Counted from the stretch's first letter, positions 16,064 through 27,280 are shown. The stretch is DNA of 39,987 bases from Geodermatophilus sp. DF01-2 (GCF_004571065.1 NZ_SPQN01000033.1:1-39987); one strand, 5' to 3'. The notes: generated by a model from the sequence alone, not told the origin. Made by a program: numbers and translations.

Positions 16064-17098
16064 ATGCCCATCGCGACCCCCGAGGTCTACGCCGACATGA
16101 TCGCCCGGGCCAAGGAAGGCGGCTTCGCGTACCCGGCTATCAACTGCACGTCGTCGGAGACGGTCAACGCCGCCCTGCGCGGGTTCGCCGACGCCGGCAG
16201 CGACGGCATCATCCAGTTCTCCACCGGCGGCGCGGAGTTCGCTTCCGGCACCAAGGTCAAGGACATGGTCACCGGCGCGGTGGCGCTCGCCGAGTTCGCG
16301 CACGTCGTGGCCGAGAGGTACCCGGTCAACGTCGCGCTGCACACCGACCACTGCCCCAAGGACAAGCTGGACTCCTACGTCCGCCCGCTGATCGCCTTCT
16401 CCCAGGACCGCGTGGACGCCGGCCAGGAGCCGCTCTTCCAGTCGCACATGTGGGACGGGTCGGCCGTCGAGCTCACCGAGAACCTGGAGATCGCCGAGGA
16501 GCTGATGGAGAAGTCCGCCGCCGCCAGGATCGTGCTCGAGCTGGAGATCGGCATCGTCGGCGGCGAGGAGGACGGCGTCGTCGCCGAGATCAACGAGAAG
16601 CTCTACACCGCCGACGGGGACTTCCTGCGCACGGCGCAGGCACTCGGGCTGGGCGAGCGCGGCGTCTACCTGCTCGCCGCGACCTTCGGCAACGTGCACG
16701 GCGTCTACAAGCCCGGCAACGTGAAGCTGCGGCCCGACGTGCTCGAGCGCGGGCAGGCCATCGTGGCCAAGGAGTTCAACCTCGGGGACGGCGCCAAGCC
16801 GTTCAACCTGGTGTTCCACGGCGGTTCGGGCTCGGCGCTGGAGGAAATCCGCGAGGCGCTGTCCTACGGCGTGGTGAAGATGAACGTCGACACCGACACC
16901 CAGTACGCCTTCACCCGACCCGTCGCCGGCCACATGTTCACCAACTACGACGGCGTCCTGAAGGTCGACGGCGAGGTCGGCAACAAGAAGACCTACGACC
17001 CGCGCAGCTACCTCAAGGCCGCCGAGACCAGCATGGCTGCCCGCGTCGTCGAGGCGTGCGAGGACCTGCTGTCGGCCGGCCAGTCCCAGGGCGCCTGA
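16064..17098 (+). CDS. fba: Class II fructose-bisphosphate aldolase
   Basis: Cleaves fructose 1,6-bisphosphate to glyceraldehyde 3-phosphate and dihydroxyacetone phosphate (and the reverse), zinc dependent. 344 residues. The zinc/active-site motif is HTDHC at about 93-97. GGEEDGV is the class IIA glycine/glutamate region. FGNVHGVYKPGNV holds a zinc-ligand His, FHGGSGS holds another and the phosphate-binding loop, and NVDTDTQYAF is the second phosphate-binding segment. ATG 16064 follows AAAGGAG at 16049-16055 with good spacing. A GATACT-like -10 element lies about 50 bases upstream. The DUF3151 gene follows directly with a one-base overlap, an arrangement common in actinobacteria. Confidence 0.97.
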   Translation: MPIATPEVYADMIARAKEGGFAYPAINCTSSETVNAALRGFADAGSDGIIQFSTGGAEFASGTKVKDMVTGAVALAEFAHVVAERYPVNVALHTDHCPKDKLDSYVRPLIAFSQDRVDAGQEPLFQSHMWDGSAVELTENLEIAEELMEKSAAARIVLELEIGIVGGEEDGVVAEINEKLYTADGDFLRTAQALGLGERGVYLLAATFGNVHGVYKPGNVKLRPDVLERGQAIVAKEFNLGDGAKPFNLVFHGGSGSALEEIREALSYGVVKMNVDTDTQYAFTRPVAGHMFTNYDGVLKVDGEVGNKKTYDPRSYLKAAETSMAARVVEACEDLLSAGQSQGA

Positions 17099-17520
17099 TG
17101 GGACACCCGCACTACAACCTGCTCGGCGAGCCGCCGGCCACCCTGCTGCCGGGCCATCCGGAGGCCGACGCCGAGCTCGCGGCGGGCGACCCGCCGGCCG
17201 AGGTCGCCGCGCACCACCCGACGGTGAGCGCGGCCTGGGCGGCGCTGGCCGAGGAGGCGATCGGCCGGCCCGAGCGGGGGCTCACCGACACGATCGAGGC
17301 ATACGCCTACGCCCGCACCGGCTACCACCGCGGGCTGGACGCGCTGCGCCGCAGCGGCTGGAAGGGCTACGGCCCCGTGCCGTGGTCGCACGAGCCCAAC
17401 CGGGGCTTCCTGCGCTGCGTCACGGTGCTGGCCCGCGCAGCGGAGGCGATCGGCGAGACCGACGAGCAGGAGCGCTGCACCCAGCTGCTGCGCGACTGCG
17501 ACCCCTCGCTGGCGCCGTGA
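17098..17520 (+). CDS. DUF3151 protein
   Basis: 140-residue actinobacterial protein of unknown function, recognised from the start HYNLLGEPPATLLPG and the central AYARTGYHRGLDALRRSGWKGYGPVPW, WSHEPNRGFLRCV pattern. No signal peptide or membrane segment. The middle part is helical and resembles a TPR-like helical pair (AAWAALAEEAI, TIEAYAYARTGYHRGL). ATG 17098 overlaps the fba stop (TGATG), so expression is linked to aldolase. The persistent pairing with fba suggests a role near glycolysis, but this is only association. Confidence 0.88.
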   Translation: MGHPHYNLLGEPPATLLPGHPEADAELAAGDPPAEVAAHHPTVSAAWAALAEEAIGRPERGLTDTIEAYAYARTGYHRGLDALRRSGWKGYGPVPWSHEPNRGFLRCVTVLARAAEAIGETDEQERCTQLLRDCDPSLAP

Positions 17521-17618
17521 ACGACGGCGGATCCTCGGCGAGGCCGTGACCCCCGCCCGCGTCGGGCCGCCCGCGTGGTGGGCCCATGACGAGCAGCGGG
17601 CTGGGTGCACGATGTCGA

Positions 17619-17978
17619 TCAGGTCCGCGACGGCGCCGAGGGATCTCGCCCCGTCCTGTGGAGCCACGAGACCATTGCGGCGAGCAGCAGCAGGAACGAC
17701 GGCACCACGAAGACGAGACCGATCCCCAAGGCCGTGAGCAGCGACCACGAGAACGAGACCACCGCGAGGGCGGCGACGACCGCAGGAGCCAGCATCGTCC
17801 TGCTCGTGCGTTCGGCCCACAGGGCGGCGGCCGTGCACACCATCGGTATGCCGAACAAGACGAAGAAGAAGGAGCCGCTGTCCGCCCACACCCATCGCCC
17901 GTACCAGGCCGCGAAGCCGAGGACGCACAGGAGCGCGACGACGATCAGCCCTTGGGCCCGTCGTGAAGAGGACGCCAT
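17619..17978 (-). CDS. Small integral membrane protein, unrecognised
   Basis: 119-residue protein with four hydrophobic segments: about 10-27 (LIVVALLCVLGFAAWYG), 33-52 (GSFFFVLFGIPMVCTAAALW), 60-78 (TMLAPAVVAALAVVSFSWSLL) and 79-105 (GIGLVFVVPSFLLLLAAMVSWL). The N-terminus is MASSSRRAQG and the tail is basic (HRTGRDPSAPSRT), which would place both ends in the cytoplasm. No family was recognised. It is transcribed toward fba/DUF3151. Base composition is a little lower in GC than its neighbours, as expected for a membrane protein. A possible remnant lies upstream on the same strand (see 17990-18330). Confidence 0.7.
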   Translation of the reverse strand: MASSSRRAQGLIVVALLCVLGFAAWYGRWVWADSGSFFFVLFGIPMVCTAAALWAERTSRTMLAPAVVAALAVVSFSWSLLTALGIGLVFVVPSFLLLLAAMVSWLHRTGRDPSAPSRT

Positions 17979-17989
17979 GCTCGGTCACC

Positions 17990-18330
17990 TCTCGAGCGGA
18001 GGTCGAACCGTTCGATGTTCTCCTCGTGCACGACCACGGGCCACCGCACCTCGAGTGACGAGGTCGACGAGGAGATCAGTTCCGGCTCGGCGGACCACGT
18101 CGTCGCTGGTCGTAGCCGATGACTCCCCGGCGCATGGCGGGCGGGCGCGATTCGCTCGATCACGAGCGGCACCCCTCGGAGTCCTCCGGTGGGCCGTCCG
18201 TCCACCGAGGACCGCCGAGTACCGAGCGGTCGGCGCGCAGCATCCGTCCGGCCTCCAGGACGACGTCGGGCCGGGCCGGCAGCAGCAGAGCATCACCCTC
18301 CGTGATGGGAGGGCGGAAGACCCGCAGTTC
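17990..18330 (-). pseudogene. Possible frameshifted remnant, unrecognised
   Basis: Two adjacent minus-strand frames look coding by third-position GC and join near 18180. One reads ITEGDALLLPARPDVVLEAG and onward to WTDGPPEDSEG; the other continues VPLVIERIAPARHAPGSHRL to SLEVRWPVVVHEENIERFDL. Neither has a good start, and I recognise no family. This could be chance in high-GC DNA. Otherwise the 17979-18396 interval shows no gene. Confidence 0.25.
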
Positions 18331-18396
18331 GGGCCAGGGATCGGTTACCGTCCGTCCCCGGCGTCCGGTCCGGACGCCCGTTCCCGGAGGTGTTGC

Positions 18397-18537
18397 ATGG
18401 CCACGCTGCTCTGGATCCTCGCCGTCGTCCTCGTCGTCGCCGGCATCGTCGCGATCGTCCGCAAGCAGATCGTCTGGGGCATCGTGCTGATCGTGGGCCT
18501 GCTCGTCGGCCCGGGCGGGGTCAGCGTCTTCACCTGA
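18397..18537 (+). CDS. GPGG-motif small membrane protein
   Basis: 46-residue single- or double-pass membrane peptide: MATLLWILAVVLVVAGIVAI, a short basic turn (VRKQ), then IVWGIVLIVGLLVGPGGVSVFT. The invariant-looking GPGG near the end marks a family of tiny actinobacterial membrane proteins of unknown function. ATG 18397 has GGAGG (18386-18390) at ideal spacing. The hydrophobic hairpin layout resembles stress-induced Pmp3/YqaE-like peptides in size only. A short perfect palindrome, CCGCCTGCAGGCGG (18549-18562), just after the stop may help terminate it. Confidence 0.85.
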   Translation: MATLLWILAVVLVVAGIVAIVRKQIVWGIVLIVGLLVGPGGVSVFT

Positions 18538-18560
18538 TCCCCCACGGCCCGCCTGCAGGC

Positions 18561-18692
18561 GGAAGGACCCCCTCCTCCCCACCGTGGAAGGACCCCGTCC
18601 TCTTCATCCCTCGCAAGCGTGGTGAGGTGCTGGAACGGCCCCTCTGCAGGGTCCCGCGCCGAGCTTGCGAGGCGTGGGGGCAGAGGGGTCCC
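18561..18692. repeat. Dispersed hairpin repeat, two copies head to head
   Basis: Contains GGAAGGACCCCCTCCTCC and GGAAGGACCCCGTCC, the core CTCGCAAGC (18610-18618), then the same elements inverted: GAGCTTGCGAG (18661-18671) and GCAGAGGGGTCC. It fills the gap between two convergent genes, where it could terminate transcription in both directions. Confidence 0.75.
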
Positions 18693-18695
18693 TCA

Positions 18696-20670
<1,975 letters not shown>

Positions 20671-20713
20671 GCGGAGTCGCTGGGTGACGGTTTCCGTCAT
20701 CCAGCGACTCCGC
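20671..20713. terminator. 20-bp hairpin exactly between convergent purA and glycerophosphodiesterase stops
   Basis: GCGGAGTCGCTGGGTGACGG, loop TTT, then CCGTCATCCAGCGACTCCGC: a 20-bp stem with one G-T wobble. It starts on the base after the purA stop and ends one base before the opposing stop, so it can serve as a bidirectional terminator with no spare sequence. Confidence 0.9.
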
Positions 20714-20714
20714 A

Positions 20715-21737
20715 TCAGGCGGGGACGAGCGCGGCGCGGGCGCGGACGGCGATCTCGGGGGCGTCGGTGATGAGGCCGTCGACGCCGAGGGCCAGCAGCA
20801 GCCGGGCCTCGGTCTGCATGTCGCCGGTGCCTCCCGCGGCCCCGCCGCGGCGCAGGTGCCGGGGGAGGAAGGCGTTCTCCGGGCGCAGTGTCCACGGGAC
20901 GACGAGCAGCCCGGCACGGTGGGCCTGGGCGATGAGGTCGGAGACGCCGGTCAGCGCCTGGTCGGCGTCGCGCAGCAGGATGCGGTGTCGGCTGGGCGCG
21001 ATGCCCTGTGCGTAGGTGCTGACCTCGCGCAGCCCGGCCGGGGTGACCAGGTGGTCGTCCGCACCGGCGTCGTCGACCAGCTGCAGCATCGTCGGCCCGC
21101 CGGGTCCGAGGTCGGCTCGCAGCTGCCGCAGGGCGGCGGCGTCGAAGGACTGCACGACCACGGTTCCGTCGGGGGTGGCCGACCCGAGGCGGCGCAGCTC
21201 GGCGGCGACGAGCTCGTTCATCGGGACGCCCGCCTCGTCGTCGAACCAGCTGGGCTTCTTCAGCTCGGCCAGCACGCGGACCTGCCGGTCGGGGATGGAG
21301 CGGCGGCGGGCGATCTCGACGACCTCGGCGAGCGTGAGGATGCCCGAGCGTCCGTCGTAGGTGGTGTTCAGCGGGCGCAGCGCCGGCATCCGCTCGACGG
21401 CGCGCAGCGTGCGCAGCTCGGCGAGGGTGAAGTCCTCGGTGAACCAGCCGGTGCGCTCCCGGCCGTCGACGACGCGGGTGGTCCGCCGGGCGGCGAACTC
21501 CGGCCGGCCGGCGACGTCGGTCGTGTGGGAGAGCTCGTTCTCGTGCCGGACGACGAGGGCGCCGTCGCGGCTGACCACGACGTCGGGCTCGATGAGGTCG
21601 GCGCCGAGGTCGACGGCCAGCTCGAAGCCGGCGGCGGTGTGCTCGGGGCGGTACGCCGAGGCCCCGCGGTGGCCCACCACGACGGGGCGGGACGGACGCC
21701 GAGGAGCGAGTGCGGCCGGCGTCTCGGTCGCGTGCAT
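20715..21737 (-). CDS. Glycerophosphodiester phosphodiesterase
   Basis: Hydrolyses glycerophosphodiesters to glycerol 3-phosphate and an alcohol. 340 residues, GDPD TIM-barrel. The active-site residues are visible: H23 and R24 in VVGHRGASAYRPEHT, E50 and D52 in DLIEPDVVV, and the second catalytic His H65 in VVRHENEL. No clear signal peptide is present, so it is probably cytosolic, although many homologues are exported. The C-terminal part (ARLLLALGVDGLITDAPEI) is the conserved end of the barrel. It starts at ATG 21737 with AGAGGA 5 bases upstream. It is convergent with purA. Confidence 0.95.
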   Translation of the reverse strand: MHATETPAALAPRRPSRPVVVGHRGASAYRPEHTAAGFELAVDLGADLIEPDVVVSRDGALVVRHENELSHTTDVAGRPEFAARRTTRVVDGRERTGWFTEDFTLAELRTLRAVERMPALRPLNTTYDGRSGILTLAEVVEIARRRSIPDRQVRVLAELKKPSWFDDEAGVPMNELVAAELRRLGSATPDGTVVVQSFDAAALRQLRADLGPGGPTMLQLVDDAGADDHLVTPAGLREVSTYAQGIAPSRHRILLRDADQALTGVSDLIAQAHRAGLLVVPWTLRPENAFLPRHLRRGGAAGGTGDMQTEARLLLALGVDGLITDAPEIAVRARAALVPA

Positions 21738-21842
21738 GTCCTCTAGAACACCCGAGGAAGGTGTCGGGATGCTGAATGCGCGCCGTCGGCCGGGTCACAG
21801 GATGGCGCGCGACGCGCTGACCTGCGCGGGACCATCCGGGGC

Positions 21843-22703
21843 GTGACGGATCTCTCACTCCTGGGCTGGACGACGGACCGGGACGCGGGGCTGCCCGCAG
21901 GCTGCCGGGCGGGCCGGGTCGCGCAGGTCGACCGCGGGTGGCTGTGAGAGGACCCCGTCCTACCCAGCCCTCGCAGGCTCGCGGTGAGCCGCTGGACGGG
22001 GCCTGCCCTGGACGGGGCCGACCAGGGATGCGGCGCGGTGGCCCTGCGCGGCGAGCTGGCGGTGGCGGTGCTACCCCGGCGGACGGCGTTCACCCGGGTC
22101 GTGGCCGGCCGGTCGTCGGCCGAGCAGGTGGTTGCCGAGAACCTCGAGGTCGTGCTCGTGGTCGACGCGCTCACCACCGCCCCGCGGCTGCACCGGGTCG
22201 AGCGCTACCTGGCCGTCGCCCGGGCAGCGGTGCGACGCCGGTCGTCGTCCTCACCAAGGCCGACCTGTGCGACGACGTCCCCGCGGCGCTGTTGGCGGTG
22301 GCCGAGGACGCCGTGGGCGTCGACGTCCTGCCGGTCAGCTCGGTGACGGGGGAGGGGCTGGACGCCGTCCGGGCGCTGCTCGGCCCCCGGGGCGGACGGC
22401 GGCCATGGTCGGCCCGTCCGGCGTCAGCACGTCCAGCCTGGCCAACGCGCCGGCCGGGACGGCCGTGGCGGCCACCCGCGAGACCCGCGACGGCGACGGC
22501 CGCGGCCGGCACACCACGACCGCGCGCGAGCTGCACCCGCCGCCCGACGGCGGCCTGCTCGTCGACACCCCCGGCATGCGCGAGCTCGGGCCGAGGCACA
22601 CCGTCAGGCCCTGCGCTCCGACGCCCGCGCCCGGGCCGCCGAGCACGCTCGCGCCCGTGCCTTCGCCCGCGCCGTACGGTCCCGGCCGAACCGGCTGCGC
22701 TGA
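21843..22703 (+). pseudogene. rsgA: Decayed ribosome small-subunit GTPase RsgA
   Basis: RsgA is a GTPase that helps mature the 30S subunit. Pieces of it lie in three frames. GTG 21843 gives MTDLSLLGWTTDRDAGLPAG and RVAQVDRGWL, then a stop. A copy of the dispersed hairpin repeat intervenes (21946-22010). The OB/G domain resumes with AVLPRRTAFTRVVAGRSSAE, then LEVVLVVDALTTAPRLHRVE. After a shift near 22230 it continues VVVLTKADLCDDVPAALLAV; after another near 22395, MVGPSGVSTSSLANAP and RGRHTTTARELHPPPDGGLL. The Walker A has lost its lysine (GVSTSS instead of GxGKSS). The zinc-knuckle region is deleted, and the end reads LRSDARARAAEHARARAFAR to stop 22701-22703. It is clearly non-functional. 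Confidence 0.85.
21946..22010. repeat. Dispersed hairpin repeat inside the rsgA remnant
   Basis: GAGAGGACCCCGTCC (21946-21960), core CCCTCGCAGGCTCGCGG (21968-21984), closing arm GGACGGGGCC (21994-22003). Arms pair over about 10 bases. It separates the first coding block of rsgA from the rest. Confidence 0.75.
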
Positions 22704-22714
22704 CCCGACGTCGG

Positions 22715-22720
22715 TAGGGT
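22715..22720 (+). promoter_or_regulatory. -10 box (TAGGGT) for leaderless purD
   Basis: TAGGGT ends 8 bases before GTG 22729. No Shine-Dalgarno is visible. The same hexamer precedes pyrE. Confidence 0.55.
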
Positions 22721-22728
22721 CGCCGTCC

Positions 22729-23985
22729 GTGCGCGTGCTCGTCATCGGCTCCGGTGCCCGGGAGCACGCCCTGTGCGTCGCTCTGCACGACGACCCCGCG
22801 GTGACCGCGCTGGCCTGCGCCCCGGGCAACGCCGGCACCCGGGCGATCGCCGAGCCGGCGTCCGTCGATGCCACTGACCCGGTGGCCGTCGCGGCGCTGG
22901 CCTCCGGCTGGGCCGCCGACCTGGTGGTCATCGGCCCGGAGGTGCCGCTGGTCGCCGGGGCCGCCGACGCCGTCCGCGACGCCGGCATCGCCTGCTTCGG
23001 CCCGTCGGCGCAGGCCGCGCAGATCGAGGGCAGCAAGTCCTTCGCCAAGCACGTGATGGCCGCCGCCGGCGTCCCGACCGCCCGGTCCTGGCCGGTCGGG
23101 GGCGTCGCCGAGCTGGAGACCGCGCTCGACGAGGCCGGCGCTCCGTACGTCGTGAAGGACGACGGCCTGGCCGCCGGCAAGGGCGTCGTCGTCACGACCG
23201 ACCGGGACGCCGCCGTGGCGCACGGGCACCGCGTGATCGAGGCCGGAAGGGCGGTGCTGGTCGAGGAGTACCTCGACGGCCCGGAGGTCTCCCTGTTCGC
23301 CGTCACCGACGGGACGACGGTGCTGCCGCTGGTGCCCGCGCAGGACGCCAAGCGCCGCGACGACGGCGACGGCGGGCCCAACACCGGCGGCATGGGGGCC
23401 TACACCCCACTGCCCTGGGCCCCGCCCGGCCTGGTCGACGAGGTGCTGGCCACCGTGCTGCAGCCGACCGTCGAGGAGATGGCCCGCCGGGGGGAGCCGT
23501 TCGCCGGGCTGCTCTACGCCGGTCTGGCGCTCACCTCCCGTGGCCCGCGGGTGGTGGAGTTCAACGCCCGCTTCGGCGACCCGGAGACCCAGGTGGTGCT
23601 GCCGCTGCTGGAGACCCCGCTGGCCGGCCTGCTGCACGCCGCGGCCACCGGCACGCTCGCCGGCCACCCTCCGCTGCGCTGGCGGCCCGGCGCGGCGGTC
23701 ACCGTCGTCGTCGCCGCGCCCGGCTACCCCGAGCGGCCGCGGACCGGCGACCCGGTCACCGGCGCCGACGGCGAGGGCGTGCTGCACGCGGGCACCACCG
23801 TGGACGCCGACGGGACGGTCCGCTCCTCGGGCGGCCGGGTGCTCGCGGTGACCGCCGTCGGGAACGACCTCGCCGCGGCCCGGCAGCGGGTCTACGAGCG
23901 GGTCGCCGGGGTGCGGCTGGCCGACGCGCACTGGCGCACCGACATCGCGCTGGCGGCGGTGGAGGGGCGGATCACCGTCGGGTGA
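22729..23985 (+). CDS. purD: Phosphoribosylamine-glycine ligase (GAR synthetase)
   Basis: Second step of purine synthesis: phosphoribosylamine plus glycine plus ATP to GAR. 418 residues, ATP-grasp enzyme. N-terminal domain VLVIGSGAREHALCVAL, then DLVVIGPEVPLVAG. The ATP-grasp core has SKSFAKHVMAAAGVPTA, YVVKDDGLAAGKGVVV and VEEYLDGPEVSLF. The metal-binding segment is EFNARFGDPETQVVLP. The C-terminal domain ends normally. GTG 22729 is chosen because MRVLVIGSGAREHA is the standard start. It follows the rsgA remnant by 25 bases and is separated from purB by a hairpin repeat, so the two may be transcribed separately. Confidence 0.97.
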   Translation: MRVLVIGSGAREHALCVALHDDPAVTALACAPGNAGTRAIAEPASVDATDPVAVAALASGWAADLVVIGPEVPLVAGAADAVRDAGIACFGPSAQAAQIEGSKSFAKHVMAAAGVPTARSWPVGGVAELETALDEAGAPYVVKDDGLAAGKGVVVTTDRDAAVAHGHRVIEAGRAVLVEEYLDGPEVSLFAVTDGTTVLPLVPAQDAKRRDDGDGGPNTGGMGAYTPLPWAPPGLVDEVLATVLQPTVEEMARRGEPFAGLLYAGLALTSRGPRVVEFNARFGDPETQVVLPLLETPLAGLLHAAATGTLAGHPPLRWRPGAAVTVVVAAPGYPERPRTGDPVTGADGEGVLHAGTTVDADGTVRSSGGRVLAVTAVGNDLAAARQRVYERVAGVRLADAHWRTDIALAAVEGRITVG

Positions 23986-24042
23986 GGAGGGAACCCCTCC
24001 TCCCGCCCCTCGCGAGCTGGGGGCGATGCCCGGGAGGGGGCC
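23986..24042. repeat. Dispersed hairpin repeat between purD and purB
   Basis: GGAGGGAACCCCTCC starts at the purD stop, core CCCTCGCGAGCTGGGGG, closing GGGAGGGGGCC. Orientation as in the copies at 21946 and 37205. Confidence 0.65.
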
Positions 24043-24109
24043 GAAGGCGGTCGTCGGCCGTGCCGGCGCTGCGGGAGACTGGACCCGTGGTCCGACGAGG
24101 GGACGAGCT

Positions 24110-25413
24110 GTGATCGAGCGGTACACCCTGCCCGAGATGGGGCGGGTCTGGAGCGACCAGCACAAGTACGAGCTGTGGTGCCGGGTCGAGACCCTCGTCC
24201 TCGAGGTGCACGCCGCGGCCGGCCGGGTGCCCGCCGACGTCGTCGAGCCGGTGCGCAACGCCCCGCCGCCCACGCCTGCGCGGGTCGCCGAGATCGAGGA
24301 GACGACGCAGCACGACGTCATCGCCTTCCTCACCGCCTGGGCCGACAACACCGAGCCCCGGTCGGCCGCCGCCTACGTGCACCACGGCATGACGTCGTCC
24401 GACCTGCTCGACACCGCGCTCGCCGTCCAGCTCACGGAGGCGACCGACCTGCTGCTGGCCCGGCTCGACCGGCTGGTGGCGGTGCTGCGCGACCACGCCC
24501 TGGCCCATCGCGACACGATCAAGGTCGGCCGCACCCACGGCGTGCACGCCGAGCCCGACGTGTGGGGTCACCGGGTCGCCGATGTCGCCTTCGCCGCGGC
24601 CCGGTCGCGGGACCGGCTGCGGGCGGCACGCGAGCGGGTCGGCGTCGTCGCCATCTCCGGGGCGGTCGGCACGTACTCGCTCATCGATCCCTCGGTCGAG
24701 GTCGCCGTCGCCGAGGCGCTGGGCCTGCGGCCGGCCGACGCCTCCACCCAGGTGGTCATCCGCGACTCGGTCAGCGAGTGGGTCGCCTGCCTGGCGATCA
24801 TCGCGACGGTCTGCGAGACCGTGGCGCTGGAGGTGCGGCACGGCCAGCGCACCGAGGTGCGGGAGCTCTCCGAGGCGTTCGGCTCGGGCCAGAAGGGCTC
24901 GAGCGCGATGCCGCACAAGAAGAACCCGATCCGCTCCGAGCGGATCGCCGGCCTGGCCCGCGTGGTGCGCGCCGCCGTCGTCCCGGTGATGGAGGGCATC
25001 CCGCTCTGGCACGAGCGCGACATCTCGCACTCCTCCACCGAGCGGGTGTTCCTGCCCGACGCCGCGGTCACCACCGACTACCTGCTCCACCTGACCACCG
25101 GGCTGGTGGAGAACCTCGTGGTGGACGCCGACCGGATGCGGGCCAACCTCGAGTCCACCGGCGGGCTCATCTACACCTCCTCGGTGCTGCTCGAGCTGGT
25201 CGAGGGCGGGGCCTCGCGGGAGGACGCGTACGCGCTGGTGCAGTCGGCGGCGATGGAGACCTGGAACAGCGGGACGCCGTTCCGCGAGACGCTGCGGAAG
25301 CGGGCGGCCGACTCCGGTGCGGAGCTGGACGAGGCGCGGCTGGACGAGATCTGCCGGCCCGAGCGGTACGTGGCGAACCTGGGGCCGCTGTTCGACCGGC
25401 TGGCTGCCCTGTC

Positions 25414-25417
<4 letters not shown>
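24110..25417 (+). CDS. purB: Adenylosuccinate lyase
   Basis: Catalyses two steps: SAICAR to AICAR and adenylosuccinate to AMP, releasing fumarate each time. 435 residues. The fumarase/aspartase superfamily signature [11 protein letters not shown] is at 263-273, with the catalytic serine in the first SS. The upstream motifs are THGVHAEP (catalytic His) and [16 protein letters not shown] 24110 is preferred over 24026 because GAGGGG precedes it and [20 protein letters not shown] is the standard start. The stop overlaps purC by 4 bases (GTGA), so the consecutive enzymes PurC and PurB are co-translated. Confidence 0.97.
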
Positions 25418-26271
<854 letters not shown>

Positions 26272-26280
26272 TCCCCGCGC

Positions 26281-26340
26281 CGAGCGCTGCGAACTCGTGG
26301 CCATCACGGCCTGATCGCCACGAGTTCGCAGCACTCGACG
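26281..26340. repeat. 60-bp palindromic repeat, left copy
   Basis: Arms 26286-26301 and 26317-26332 pair perfectly (GCTGCGAACTCGTGGC with GCCACGAGTTCGCAGC). Pairing extends inward (ATCA/TGAT) and outward (CGAG/CTCG) past single mismatches, leaving a 5-base loop. It lies 9 bases after purC, where it could terminate transcription, but a 56/60 identical copy lies at 27281 on the other side of the next gene. Confidence 0.95.
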
Positions 26341-26392
26341 GACCTGTGGACGACGCCAGCGAGCCGACGCCGTTCCGGGGCAGGCTCCGCCG

Positions 26393-27274
26393 GTGCCCAC
26401 GCCTCCGGTCCCGCCCCGTGTCACCCGGCCCACCGACCGGCGCCGAGCGCGCCGGGAGGGGGTGAGCGACTGGCACCTGCGGCACCGTGGGGTGGTCCGC
26501 ATGTCGCGCGACACCTATCTGCCGCGGGCGTCCGTGGACGATGTCCGGTCCCGCGTGGCCGCCGTGCTCCTCGGCGCCCCTGCGTCGGCCGTCGTCAGCC
26601 ACCTGACCGCGGCCTCTCTGTGGGGCTTCGAGGTGCCGCTCGTCCGGAACGACCCCCGGGTCCACCTGACTGTGCCGCCGGGGGTGGGCATCCGGCACCG
26701 CGCCGACCGGCGGGTGCACCGGGCCGCGCTGGCCGACTGGCAGATCGCTCGCCGGGCCGGGTTCCGGGTCACCTCGCCGGGGCGCACGTGGCTCGACCTG
26801 GCGGCCTCCCTCCCGCCGGCGGCCCTGCTGGCGGCCACCGACCAGATGCTGGCCCGCCGGTATCCGCGGGTGGCGTTCGAGCGGCTGCTGGAGGCCCGGC
26901 GTGGCGCCCGCGGTGTCCGTACGGCCCGACGGGTGCTCCCGGTGGCGGACCGGCGGGCGGGGTCGCCGATGGAGTCCGTGCTCCGCTGGTTCGTCCACGA
27001 GGCCGGGCTCCCCGCGCCGGACCTGCAGTACGTGGTGCGGGACGCCGCGGGCGCCTTCCTCGGGAAGGTGGACATGGCCTGGCCGGAGCAGCGGGTGCTG
27101 GTGGAGTTCGACGGCGACGTCCACCGAGAGCGGCGCGTCTTCGTCGAGGACGTCCGGCGGCAGAACGGCCTCGTGCTCACCGGCTGGACCGTTCTCCGGT
27201 TCACCTCGGCTGACGTGCTGGGGCGCCCCGAGCGGGTGCTGGAGGTGCTCCGGACGGCGCTGGCCGCCGGCTGA
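26393..27274 (+). CDS. AbiEi-like N-terminus with PD-(D/E)XK-type (DUF559-like) nuclease C-terminus
   Basis: 293-residue protein. The N-terminal half is a winged-helix/AbiEi-like region (WHLRHRGVVRMSRDTYLPRA, AVVSHLTAASLWGFEVPL, GRTWLDLAASLPPAALLAAT). The C-terminal half (about 205-293) has the pattern of a Vsr/DUF559-type endonuclease: SPMESVLRWFVHEAGLP, then KVDMAWPEQRVLVEFDGDVH, then RRQNGLVLTGWTVLRFTSAD. The Glu, Asp and Glu-x-Asp residues are candidate metal ligands. Such proteins are numerous and scattered in actinobacteria; activity is mostly unproven. It interrupts the purC-purS junction and is bracketed by two palindromes. Start GTG 26393 is chosen because the usual N-terminal extension precedes the DWHLRHRG motif; GTG 26462 is possible. 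No cognate toxin gene is adjacent. Confidence 0.8.
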   Translation: MPTPPVPPRVTRPTDRRRARREGVSDWHLRHRGVVRMSRDTYLPRASVDDVRSRVAAVLLGAPASAVVSHLTAASLWGFEVPLVRNDPRVHLTVPPGVGIRHRADRRVHRAALADWQIARRAGFRVTSPGRTWLDLAASLPPAALLAATDQMLARRYPRVAFERLLEARRGARGVRTARRVLPVADRRAGSPMESVLRWFVHEAGLPAPDLQYVVRDAAGAFLGKVDMAWPEQRVLVEFDGDVHRERRVFVEDVRRQNGLVLTGWTVLRFTSADVLGRPERVLEVLRTALAAG

Positions 27275-27280
27275 GGACAC

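Noticed and set aside
15350-16933. 527-codon minus-strand frame opposite the pentapeptide protein and fba
   Set aside because: Shadow frame; composition and lack of motifs do not support coding, while both plus-strand genes have clear family signatures.
26393-27274. Type IV toxin-antitoxin pair
   Set aside because: The N-terminus resembles AbiEi antitoxins, but no AbiEii nucleotidyltransferase toxin is next to it; neighbours are purC and purS.
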